From assembly GCA_037013495.1 (NCBI GenBank), contig CM072811.1, forward strand, positions 24,021,659 to 24,085,658: a stretch of DNA of 64,000 bases, written 5' to 3'. The notes beneath the pieces were generated by a model. The model was not told where the DNA came from, did no database searches, and saw only the letters and a program-made list of their open reading frames with translations. The number at the start of each line of letters is the position of its first letter. Within the stretch, counting starts at the first letter, position 1. This document shows, in pieces, positions 24,809 through 36,052 of this stretch. This stretch comes from Hippophae tibetana (taxonomy: Eukaryota; Streptophyta; Magnoliopsida; Rosales; Elaeagnaceae). The translations under genes and the position numbers were made by a program.

Positions 24809-25019
24809 GACCTATTGGTCTTCATTTCTATTTATCTTGGGAAATCTTGGAAATTCTTAGCATCTTGTAAGATAAACTCTCTCTAGAACAATACAAAGCA
24901 TTCTTTACCAACTCTCTTTCTAATCTCTTTGGAGTTTCATTCGGATTCAAAGGCAGGCTTAGTGCAACGAACGATGCTAAATGTCGCATGATCGCTACTT
25001 GAAATTTAAGGTCGTGACA

Positions 25020-25788
25020 TAAATCTATCTTTGAGGGAATCGAGGAAGGATTTAAAACACTCACTAATAATCTATTCTGAAAGAAAGTGTGGGAATACTA
25101 GTGCCTTTTTCCCACGACAGCAAAAGGCGCCAACAATTTCATAGATTTGGACAAACAGGAATTTTAATCTCATAGCTAAACTTTCCGTTGTAAAATGTGC
25201 ACTTTAGTTTATATTTAAGATTAAAGTGCACATTTTTACAAAGATATGAAGTTAAAATGCGTAAGTTAAAATTCATATCTGCAAAACTAATGTTTCCCTT
25301 TTCCGCACCGCATTGAGTTTCAAAAAACTCAAATTAATGCCCTCAATAATGGAACATAATGCCTTTACCGTTCTACTAACGGTCATGCCTCTAAAAACGA
25401 ATTAATATGCATATATGAAATTGTAGATTTTCTTTTATTCTAAACATACGATGCGTTATCGTTATATGGGGAAAAATACAACAGAAATCAGATCCTCACC
25501 AAGAAAAGAATAAGAGTCCCAACTTCCGAGAAAAATAGCCTTATTGAGCAAGCTTTGATTTGATTCCCCCTGTATGTTACAATATTCACAGACAAATTTG
25601 GTTGTCTACAGAACCACAATGTGAGCTGTTCTTTCTATGACTCTATTTGGGTTAGACTATATAGTCAAAGATTAGTTACAAAAATTGTAAAAAAAATAAT
25701 TCCATTTCACTAAACAAAAATCTCAATCAATTAAGAGATTGATTGATCGACTTATCTGGGAGTCAAGATAAAGTCGCGCTCTAAATGT
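25020..25788. other. Spacer and probable 3' UTR of the protease gene
   Basis: No gene was seen. On the minus strand an AATAAA polyadenylation-type signal lies at 25434-25439, about 350 bp beyond the protease stop codon, so the lower part is probably the 3' UTR of that gene. The rest, up to the 3' LTR of the chromovirus, is unassigned. Confidence 0.5.
25434..25439 (-). terminator. Possible polyadenylation signal of the protease gene
   Basis: AATAAA on the minus strand, about 350 bp past the stop codon. It is a plausible plant near-upstream element, but AT-rich DNA makes chance matches common. Confidence 0.35.
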
Positions 25789-28700
25789 TCAAAGTGGCTG
25801 GAGCTCTTGCTCTGGAACAGCAACATTGACAGGCTTGTAAGTATTGATGGGTTGCTGCAGGCGTTTCCAAATAACCACCAATCCAAAGGCTGCCAGTCCG
25901 ATTACTAGAGCAACAAAAATTGCAAATATAACCACCACATGGGTTTGCTGCCACCAAGTCCTGCATCATTTAAGAAATGAAGGGTATCAAATAAAAGTAT
26001 AAAACATAACAATTTTAAAATAAAAAATAATAAAACTTTAATCGTATAGTTTGAAGAAACAACGAGAAAGGAACAGAGTAATTCTCAAGGACAAAGTCAA
26101 AACATTTTATTTGTTATCTATACTTATTCATTGCAGTTTTAGCATGACATTAAGAGAGAAATCAAATTGCCAATGCTAGTGTAAGAAACTGAATCCTTGG
26201 AAAAACATAAATTGTAAAGACAGACAAACGGATGGCATTGTACTCAATTATGACAAACAAATTTTTGAAATGGAAACTATAATTTCAGAACAAGTACAAT
26301 GCACTATTGTAACTTGTATCAGAAGATGGATTCCAGAAATGTAACATACTGTTTTGACTTGGTTTGGACATTCCACCCAACAAGTTCATATTGCCCAAAG
26401 GTACTAGGAAGCTGCATCTCATGCTCAGCAAGCTGGGAAATTATCCTCTGTGGGAAAAGTAAATTTATCAAGAAGATAATCATAACTGATTTCTGCAAAA
26501 ACAATAGTTCCAGCTTTACAAAGTTCACTTACAGCTGCAGTTCCATTAGAAACGTAGTCAGCAGATCCTGCAGGTGATATGGTCCACTTAGTGAGGCAAT
26601 TATTCCCATCAGGTGTAGCATTCAATAAGCGAACCTAAATTCACCCAATTAAGATATTTAGAACTGAAGATTATCTTAATTACACACAAATACAACCTCG
26701 TAAGTTTCTCTACTTATATAATTTAAAGTACAAATTAGTCACGTTTGGTCTTTGCTCCATGCAGTCTTTGTCTAACCTGTGAAGTACTAATGTCTAGCCC
26801 ATGAGCTACGTATTCAACCAGTTTTGTGATGTGAGGTTTTAGATCTGAGTAGCTAATGTTCAATGACAAGTCGAATGTTACTTGTCTGATTTTGAATTCA
26901 TCTGTGGACCAAAGTTATCAAAGGTTACTACAATACAATATTAAATATTTGGTAAAAATAATCTGCTTGCTGTTAGAAAATCATCATAAGATTATATCAC
27001 TGCTTCAGATAGAAGAAATTGATTGATTTTAATGTAGAAGAGCATCCCCACAAAGATATTATTCAGTTTGAACACTCCTCTTTGCCAATGATTTTGATAT
27101 TAACTGTTATCAACTTCACAAATGATTTAAATGGAGCTAGAGGAACAATAAAATGTGTATTTATTTATAAAAAAGATAACGTGCCCTGTGAAATAAGTGC
27201 ACACAACACAATAAACAATGATAGCTGAAGATGCCATATGAATACAATGGTAAGAAATACAAAGTAGGTAGAATCTAAGTACTCGGAGGTCTACAAATAA
27301 TTTTACCTGAAAATACATAATGTGAGGCCTTGTTTGGTGCTAATCTAGATCCAGGTGGTGCTTCAATAGTTGAGTTCTTGTCATTAGGAAGTGGATTCAT
27401 TTGTGGAGGAGAATGAGATACTTGAAGTCTTTCCCATAACTCAGAACAATTAGTTTTCCAGAAACCAATCTTAGATTTCTCACGGTCATATGTTATAAGA
27501 ATATTGCGAGCAATAATTCCTATTACAAATAGATGAAAGTTAAAAGACGGAAGCATAGAGTGGCAGGAAAGTTATTACTATGGAAGTAGCAAGTAAAAAT
27601 TGTTTGAATGAAATAATCTATATTTTGTTGCCATAGCATAATTTACCTCCTAGAAGAGTGGATGGATCCTTTCCATTCTGAAAAATCCCCAAGCAATATG
27701 CACCACGCACTTTTGCATGCTTTCATATAAAATACAATATTAAATCACTAAGCATCCAAAGATCAATGGACAAACTAGCACAATTGCAATCAAAACTAAA
27801 AAAAATAGAATTTAATTTAAAGCACAGTATTATATCAGTAAGCACCCAAAGATCAATGGTAGCATGATTACAATCAAAATTAAAACCTATAGAATCTAGT
27901 TATTGACTATTGTTTAAATTTTACTATGGCAATAAATCGCTGATACCTATAGGAAATAAGGTTCACATAAACCAAAGAAAGAAAGAGGGTGGAATAATGA
28001 TACTGATAAAAGTCAGATACTTACACGGAACAAGTAATTTTCAGGTGAAAGTGACATCTTTTGTCCGTTGTGAAAAACCATATCAACAGTTGGAAAGGTA
28101 TTCGACAATTTGGATACATCACTGAAGCAAGAATTGGTTGAATTGTTAGAACCAAAAAGAAGAATGAATTCTTAATACTCTTCTTACAGCAGCCGTCTGC
28201 AGGTACACTAGTATTATACCTTCTAGCGCCAGAAAAGCAGATGTCCTTATAATTTGGATCAGGTCCACGAATTTGCTTCAAAAAATTAAGTTCCTTCATG
28301 ATCTGCAAGATGAAAGATATTATTTGTGCATTGATTGTAAGCTACTATACTCAATCGATTTAAAGCATAAATTATTATTAATAGTATAAAGTGACATTTT
28401 ATAGTCGAAATAAAATGAATCAGACTTTGATTTCTTTTCTCCATTCTTTCTTGATTTGTTTCATTATTGTAAATATATTTATTATGAATGAAACCAATCA
28501 GCAATAGAACTGGCTGATACTTAGTTGTTTTGAAATCATTATACCACCTAAAAATGATAAAGCATGGAGAAAGAAGCAACGATATGTATTGTTTCATATT
28601 GCTTCATAATAAAAGCTGTATTTACTTCAAAGCTATTCAGAAATAGAAACTTACAGCATCTTTAAATGCTAAAAATGCTGCTTCCGGTAGATAAGCATAC

Positions 28701-30071
28701 GTAGTACCACTGTCCAGGACAGTTCCATGTTTTCGATCAAATACACTTGGTTCTAAATTCAAGCGCTTCCCCGCTACATGTATCTCCTTCAAATCTATAT
28801 TGTAATATGGACTGTTTCCATCCCGAAACTAGAGTAAATGCATGAGATTTATTGATCGTATTTGTTAGGAAATTGCATAATGCGACTTTACATTTATAGA
28901 GCAAATTTTTTTTTCAACACACCTCCGCACAGGATCAGAGTAGGCAAACACCATGTCTGAAGGGGGAGAAATACCACCAAGAACCATTGCACCTCCACCA
29001 ATATCCATTCCACCATAACACAATGAAAATGAATCACTGATAACACCTTTTCTAACAAGCTGGTCCACAACGCTAAGATCACCACGCCCCAACCCCATTA
29101 TACCATCAGCACGCTGAGTTTTAAGGTCCCCGGTTTCCTCATTTTCACATCCAAAAACAGCTCGTTGTGGAGCAATGTCACTCTGATTGCCAAAGGATAA
29201 TGAATCTTCACCAAGCACACCACTGCTAGTACTCATCTCAGCATACTGCCTCTCATACACACATTGCACTTTGTCATTGTCACAAATGCAATCTGTGTTG
29301 CATTTCACAGGTTGGTAGGTGGTCGACATTTCTGGATCAAACTTTGGGTCCTATCAAAACCCCAAAAAGGGGAAGAAAAAAAGAAGATAATAATAAAAAT
29401 GCAAACCTAGAAAAGAAAACCCAAAAAATCAAATGTATTTCTATCCTATCTCCATCAAAACTATCAACTCACAGTAAACGTGAATTACATCAAATATGAT
29501 CAAACTAGCAAGTAAATCAACATATAACCCTTGAAATACAATAAAAAGGTTCCGGAACTTGAAAAACAACCTGGTGATTGCCACACTGCTCGCAAGTAGA
29601 GCAAGGGACGTATGTAACAGTACTCCCAGTATCAACAATAAGAGCAAATCTCTGAGGCGGAGTTCCCATCCAAAGTCGAGTCGTATAGTACCTTTGAACT
29701 CAAATAAACAATAGTCTTAATCCAAATTGAAAAACAAAAACATAAGCATAAAAGGCAATAAAAAGTAAATCCGAAACGCACCCATTGAGGAGGAGATCAT
29801 CATAGAGTCTCATGCGAGCATTGGGACGGCGAGAGGAGTCGGATCTCTGGAGATGGCGATGAGTATTTGAAATAGATGAAGAATTGGGAGAAGAACGATG
29901 GAGAGGAAATATATAGGCAGGAAGGGCATGAGGGTGAGATGATCGGAGAAGAAGATGAGATGTGGTGGGATTGCCGGAGATTAAACAAGCGAGTCGAACG
30001 AGGGTCAATTGAATGAAGAAGACAATGGTCGATTTGGATATGGAGGTGAGTTGACTCGGTGCCGGCGACAT
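25789..30071 (-). CDS. Membrane-anchored A1 (pepsin-like) aspartic protease, 12 exons
   Basis: Predicted 652-aa aspartyl protease. Exons: 30071-29782, 29691-29571, 29350-28923, 28811-28655, 28302-28220, 28121-28025, 27719-27647, 27519-27307, 26901-26777, 26634-26533, 26447-26350, 25960-25789. Every intron is GT-AG and every phase fits. An N-terminal hydrophobic segment (TIVFFIQLTLVRLACLISG, residues about 14-32) is a signal peptide or anchor. Exon 2 holds the first catalytic motif (ALIVDTGSTVTYVPC, about residues 113-127) and exon 4 the second (GTVLDSGTTYAYLP). A Cys-rich insert, CNTDCICDNDKVQCVYERQY, follows the first motif. The last exon encodes a transmembrane helix (VVVIFAIFVALVIGLAAFGL) and a short cytosolic tail ending ELQPL. 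The wording CYGGMDIGGGAMVLGGISPP matches the plant group that includes Arabidopsis At3g50050 and At5g43100 (from memory). It probably cleaves proteins in the secretory pathway or at the plasma membrane; the substrate is unknown. It looks intact. Confidence 0.94.
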
Positions 30072-31439
30072 TGAGTCACTGGCTCGGGGGATAGGGAATG
30101 TGATCGGACAAAAAATTGGAAGAAGCGAGGGAAGTCACGAAAATAAAATATGAACTAATTAATTAATTTTTTATTTTATTTTTATTTTGCTTAACTATGA
30201 AGCATGATCTAATTAACTTTTTTAATCATTTTTACATTTTTTAATTAATTATATCTCAAATAAAAAAAGAAACAAATAGGTTTAACTACAATTGAGAAAA
30301 TTACCTTTCATAGCAATATGTAATCTTGTAACTAGGATAACGACATCAACGTAATTAAATTTATTAATATCATAAATATTTTTATTAATAATAATTTTAT
30401 CTAATAAATAATAAAATATAAATAATTATAAAAATAAAACTGATATGGTACTAATAATAAAACAAGGTGTAATAATATCATTATTTATTACCCTTTAATA
30501 AATACTCAATATTTTTCTTATAAAATATATGCAATTAATTAGTTCTTTGTTTCGAAAAATAAAAGCATCTTACGTTCCCTTAACATACATGATAAACATA
30601 TATATTTCTTTTTAAAAAAGAAACATTAGATTTCATTCATTTAATTACTTCTAATTAATAGTTACGATGAATTTAAAAATTTTAATACAAAAATTGATTT
30701 TTTTCAACTTAAATTTGTAAAAGATATTACAAAATTGATCATAATTATTTAATAAAATTGAATAAGTGAATAATATCTAATGTTATTTTTATATGTTATA
30801 TATGCATGTTAAAATAACTCAACCTTTCCTTAACATATTCAATTTAAATATATAAAATTAAATGGAATGTTTCTTGATGCAATCTTTTTTTTTGTTAGTT
30901 TTAATACGTATGTAATATTAATTTTAAAATTAATAAAAATATAATTTATTTTTTAATATTATTTTTTTTAATTTCTAAAATTGGTATTAAATAAGTTGTG
31001 AAATTAAAAAAAAATAGTATAATAATAACATACTCCAATCAATAAAATATATAATGAGTAAATTTTATTACCAAATACAAATTATTTTGAATCCACTTTG
31101 AAAAAGACTAAAAGAAGAGAAAAATAACTTTTTTTACAAAATTAACATAAATATCCACTTTTAACGAATACACTATTTTTCTTATATGCTCCATTTTTTT
31201 TCACCTATATATCCCATTGTATAATTATACATTTGTAAGTTGCATAATTGAATAAAAAGAACATCTTTGATAAAAAAGAGTATAACTCATTTGTTAATTA
31301 ATGATAATGTTTTAGCCTAAAATGAAATTTTTGAAAATTTGAAAATTAATAATCTTATTCAATGAATCTAATAAATCATTTTAATAATAAAATAATTCAA
31401 ATAATCTAATAATCTAATAAATTTTTTGACGGTATGTAA
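30072..31439. other. AT-rich spacer and protease upstream region
   Basis: The first 100 bases beyond the protease ATG are moderately GC-rich (5' UTR-like). Beyond about 30150 the sequence is strongly AT-rich with no recognisable genes or clear TATA/Inr arrangement. The copia fossil begins near 31440. Confidence 0.6.
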
Positions 31440-34400
31440 ATGAGATTTCAAAAGATTATTTACAAATTTATTGAACTTGTTAACTTACTATAAAATATAT
31501 GATCGAGTGATACAAATGATAGACTTCTATACATGGTGTAATGTTCATACAAATCTACGTTATAAGCATAAAGTGGTAATAAAGTAGACATAGGAATAGC
31601 TATTCTATTTGCATGTTTCATGCCAACTTTAATCAATAATTGATGAATATATTTACCTTGAGTTAATACTAGATCCCCCTTAGTTTTAATTTTTAGAAAT
31701 AAACAAGAAAATAAGAGACATAACGTCAATTTTATCACTTCTCATAATAACTATATCATTAATATAAACTAAGACATAAACGATATCGTGATAAGTAACA
31801 TTAATAAAGAAAGATTTTGGATTGTTGAAACCCCGTACTCAAAAGTGTAGTTTTAAATGTTTCAAACCGTGTTCGTTGGGCTTGTCTAAGCCAATAAATA
31901 CCATTGTGTAACTTGCAAACATAACGTGGATGTGCTAGATCTTTAAAGTCTTTAGGTTGAGACATGTAAATCTCTTCATATAAGGCTTCATTTAAGAAAG
32001 TATTATTTATGTCCGATTGATATAGCTTCAATTTTTTTTTTAAAAAGAACAATTGAGAGAACAATGCATATGGTCACTTGTTTAATCACTGGAATAAAGA
32101 TTTCTAGAAAGTCAAATCTAGGTGATTAATCATACCCATTTGCTACCACACGGTACTTTCTTTTATCCATAGAACCATTTGAAAGTGTTTTAACTTGAAA
32201 CATTCATTTGTTGCTAATAATAAGTCTATCTGTTGGAGCTGTAACCAAAGACTATGTTTTTTTTAATATGAGCATTGTATTCATCTTGCATTGAACCTTT
32301 CTACCACAAAAGGGTCTTGAAGTGTTTGTTTTACAGAATTGGGTTCTTTGATATTAAATTCACCAAGAGCAACCATGTAAGATTTTGGTTTGGTTATACA
32401 TGTTTTGGCTCTAGTTATCAGGGGATGAACATTAGTACTTGATGGTGTAGATTGAGAAGCTAGAGGAATAGAGATAGTTTCAATAGAGAAGTTTGTAGTA
32501 GAAGTAGAAGATGGACAAATGTTTGAATTTGAAAAAGATGAGAGTATAGGTTCAATAGCACTAGCAAATGGAGATGAGGACAAAGTAGATGTTGATAGCT
32601 CATAGAATGTGTGGATAGTGTATTAGGAGTTGGGAAAATTCTAAGAAAAGTATATGTGAGAGACTAAACAAGAATAGTAGTAGACTCATTCGAAGGACCA
32701 GAATAGTATTTTTTATGCAAAATAGGTAAAACAATATCGAAAGTATCTTTTATGAGAATAGGAGATGAGATAGGAGTTTTAGAAAAAAAGAAATTAAGAA
32801 TCAAAAAGACAACATTACAATTAATATAGAGTCTACCATTAGGAGTAAGAGACTTGTATCCTTTGTATCATGGAATGTAACCTACAAAGGTACAACAAAT
32901 ATATCTTGATTCTAATATATGATTGTTATAGGGTCTAATACACGGAAAACATAAACAACCAAAAACTTTTAAAATTTTGTAATCAAGATTTGACCAAATA
33001 AAATTCAAATGGTGTTTATCTAATAAGATAGATGTAGGTAAACTACTAATTAAAAAAGTGCTTGGGAAAAAAGCCCCACCCCAATAATGCAAAGGAAGTG
33101 AAGCATGATGTAACACATACATACCCAAATCCACAATTTGTCTATGCTTCCTCTCAACTATGCTATTTTATTCATGTGATTGAGGACATGATGTATGGTA
33201 AATGATACCAGCACTTGTGAGAAATAAGGTAAGGCCTTGAAATTCCCACCCTAATCATTTTGTAGTATTTTAATTTTATGACCTATTTGTAATTCAAGTT
33301 CAATTTTAAATTGAATAAAGGCTTAACTTATAGTTGATGTTTTTAGAAAATATATCAATATAACTACTATATTCATCAATGAAATTTATAGAGTAAGCAT
33401 AACCATTTAGGGATTGCATTGAAACTACCCAAAAATTAGAATGAATAGTATGTAAAGGAGTTTTAGAATAAGAAGTTTTAGGAACAAAAGGTAGTTTTTG
33501 ACTTTTACTAACTTCACAAGCATTACATAGTAACTCATTAGAAGTAGTGTGTTGAAAAGGAATATTACATTTAGCTAATACTATTTTTTTTAAAGAAAGA
33601 GAGGCATGAGCCAATCTTTGATGCCAAAGAGTTAAGGCTACAAGGCTTTATTGGAAATAGTAGTGAAAGCTCCACAGGAGTTATCCATGTGAGTGCTAGG
33701 CTTAGAAAAAGATGAAAAGTTAATATCAAAATCATAGAGACTATTTTATAGGTTGCATTGAAGAAGGACCTTCCCCTCTACTTGATCCTTAATACAACAA
33801 TAGGTTAGGTGAAATTCAAAAACAATGTTATTATCTTTGCCAAATTGTGAGATACTAAGTAATTTTTTTGCAATGGAGGGAACATGAAGAATATCGTTCA
33901 ACAATAAACGCTTATGAGTAAGATTAGAAGAATAAATTTGATTAGTACCAATATAAGAAATAGATAAGGTCTTACCATTACCAATCATCAGCTATTCAGT
34001 TCCAACATAAGGTGAAGAGTAGGCAAATGTTGAACATTAGGTGTGACATAGTGACTTGCATTAGAATCAAGAAAATGGAAGGTTGAAGTTTGTATGAAAT
34101 GAGCTTGAGGTGTATAATGAAATTGAGGAAATGAAGGTACAAGTGCTGGTGTAAATGAAGATGAATAAGACAAAATAGGATATGAAGGTTCAAACTAAGA
34201 TTGAAAATGAGAGTAATGAATAGAATTAAAAGTTGGAGTAGCCACCATATGGTCTAGGAAAATAGTGGTTAGGGCCAAATTATGGAGGAGGTTTTGATGG
34301 ATATGTTACAGCTTGATATGGTGGTATAGGAGACTACCTGAAATTGGATTGAGCTTGGCTTAGTGGTACATATTTTTTTATCAAATCGAAACTAATAGTT

Positions 34401-34741
34401 AGCAACTCTATAACCAAATTTTCCACAAAATTAGCATTGAACATGTCCTCTACCAGGCCAAAGGAAGAAGCTCTGTCCTTAGGTTTTGAAAAGAAATTTA
34501 GTGGTTGAGACTCGTGAAATATATGTTGTTACTAACTAAAAACTTGATTTCCAAAAATAAGTGATGGAGCTTAATTGAGATTAAGTAATCTTGAGTCATT
34601 ATTTGATGGGTTTATATTGTTTTTAACAAAGAGATTGAAAAAAGACAAATGTAGGTAAGAACAATTTAGGTCTCTCTAATATGGCTCATGAGTAAGTTGT
34701 AAGCCATTTGCATCATCCATTATGATTTTTTCACATAGCAT
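31440..34741 (-). mobile_element. Ty1/copia fossil, pol part
   Basis: Minus strand; from high to low coordinates: a zinc-knuckle region near 34380-34460, protease (DSNASHYVT near 34080; NDILHVPSIAKKLLSISQFG at 33746-33988), the GAG-pre-integrase and integrase start (AHASLSLKKI, CNACEVSKSQKLPF at 33306-33614), integrase continuation (DLGMYVLHHASLPLHYWG, KVFGCLCFPCIRPYN at 32868-33134), and RT (QSDINNTFLNEALYEEIYMS at 31801-32064; QGKYIHQLLIKVGM at 31460-31738). The order protease-integrase-RT is diagnostic of copia. RNase H and the 3' LTR were not recognised. It is broken many times. It probably belongs with the LTR-gag piece at 55555-56537. Confidence 0.88.
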
Positions 34742-36052
34742 TCAAAAAGAGTCTAGAACCTAGAACACAACTAGGATAAGGAGATATTAACTCTGAAAAG
34801 ACTTGTCCTAAACTAGCTAGTAGTGAAAAGTAAACATGTAATAGACAAAACAAAAGCAATGTAAATTAATCACAAAGAAGACATATTAATTTAAATAAAG
34901 GTTAATATTCAGAAAGCAATAGGCATGCAACAAATAATAAAAGCTTTCTAATCAGAGTTTAAATCATAGTATATCGGTACATTACACAATTTAAACTTAG
35001 ATTATAGTAGTATAATAGTAGAGTGTACACAACAACATATGTAATGAGATAAACCCATATAGAATCCCTATCTATATGATAAAATCCCCAGGTTGTTTAT
35101 GCCAACTACTCCACAGCATACAATCTACTAAACAACAAACAAATACAACTTGATATAAATATAAACTCAAATATCTTTATCAATGAAGACCACACTATCC
35201 TAACTACTTATTGCTACCCTCATTCGTTGCCTCTACAACTACTTGATTTGATACACGGATCTAATCTAATACACAAATCTTACTCTTATACAAAGCCAAC
35301 ACCACACTTAGTATTGTGATTGGTAACCAATGATCAGTAACGTGAAATAGAAAGTGTATAAACAATGTGAAAAACTACTCAACCATTAAATGAACAAACA
35401 ATATTTTGGGAAGTCAAGTAATACTAACTCAATCCAAACTTACAATTTTGTTCTCACAAGAACGTAAAATAGTCTTAAGCTCTAAACACTCAAGTACACT
35501 ATTTTACTCATACAAAAATTTAACACAAGCACTGAAATACATTCAAAGTAAATTATGAAACATAAGTAGTAATTGGAGAAAATTTTGACAGAGTTTGCTA
35601 TATTTTTTTGCTTGAGAAAAGATATAAAATAAGGGTAATTATAGAAAACCTACCAAGTTTAACCACCCTCATCGAGGCCTTGTTGGCCAACCTCACCGAC
35701 CATCTTCTCGGGGGCTCCATGAGGGGTCCATCGAGGGCCTCATCAAGGTGCCAAAAAGTGTGATTTTTTATTTTTAAAAAATATAGAGTAATTTTTCATA
35801 AATACTCATACACACAATAAAACAAAAACCACAATTCACAACCTAGCATACATTCTAGGAAAAAAACTTGTGGTATGTGTATAACATGCTCGAATATAAA
35901 GTGTGACTAACTATGTGTGTGTGTTCATTATGGATCAATAGTAACTAACCATACATAGAGGAAGAAAAAACACTAAGTAAAATAAACATAATCTGTGTTT
36001 TACACATGGGAATTCCAACAAAGACACAAAAAGCAATAGAATTTACATACTC
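34742..36052 (-). repeat. LTR of SIRE/Maximus-like element (array unit 1, 3' side)
   Basis: About 1.3 kb, related to 41588-42875 and 53825-55084. On the minus strand it is preceded by a purine-rich tract in the segment 36053-36070, as expected upstream of a 3' LTR. The segment 34811-35208 has a nearly identical inverted copy at 39890-40325. Confidence 0.75.

Larger units (their letters stand above)
19382..25019 (+). mobile_element. Ty3/gypsy chromovirus-type element (copy 2), better preserved
   Basis: A 5.64-kb plus-strand element bounded by LTRs 19382-20026 and 24374-25019. The primer site TGGTATCAGAGC is at 20029-20040 and a purine-rich tract (GAGTGGGGAAGGG) precedes the 3' LTR. Parts are an incomplete gag (about 20072-20780), CCHC knuckle (20836-20885), protease (21012-21400), RT (21589-22425), RNase H (22456-22890), integrase (about 22990-23840) and chromodomain (24150-24340). 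It is the same family and orientation as 9944-15894. It still carries long readable stretches but has around ten disruptions, so it is a fossil. No clean target duplication (CTAAG versus TAAAT). The LTRs differ by about 10% over the first 250 bp by eye, mostly by transitions, consistent with an insertion a few million years old. Confidence 0.93.
24374..25019 (+). repeat. 3' LTR, chromovirus copy 2
   Basis: 646 bp, TGTTACGTCC to GTGACA. It contains two perfect three-unit heat-shock-element-type arrays at 24569-24581 and 24689-24701, and a TATA-like CTATAAATAGA near 24798. Comparison with the 5' LTR shows about one change per ten bases in the first 250. Confidence 0.93.

Noticed and set aside
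26299-28597. Plus- and minus-strand open frames inside the protease gene that do not match its exons
   Set aside because: They are shadows of exons and introns. The spliced minus-strand model accounts for the region fully.
30072-30200. TATA box for the protease gene
   Set aside because: Only generic A/T runs are visible on the minus strand, with nothing distinguishable from background.
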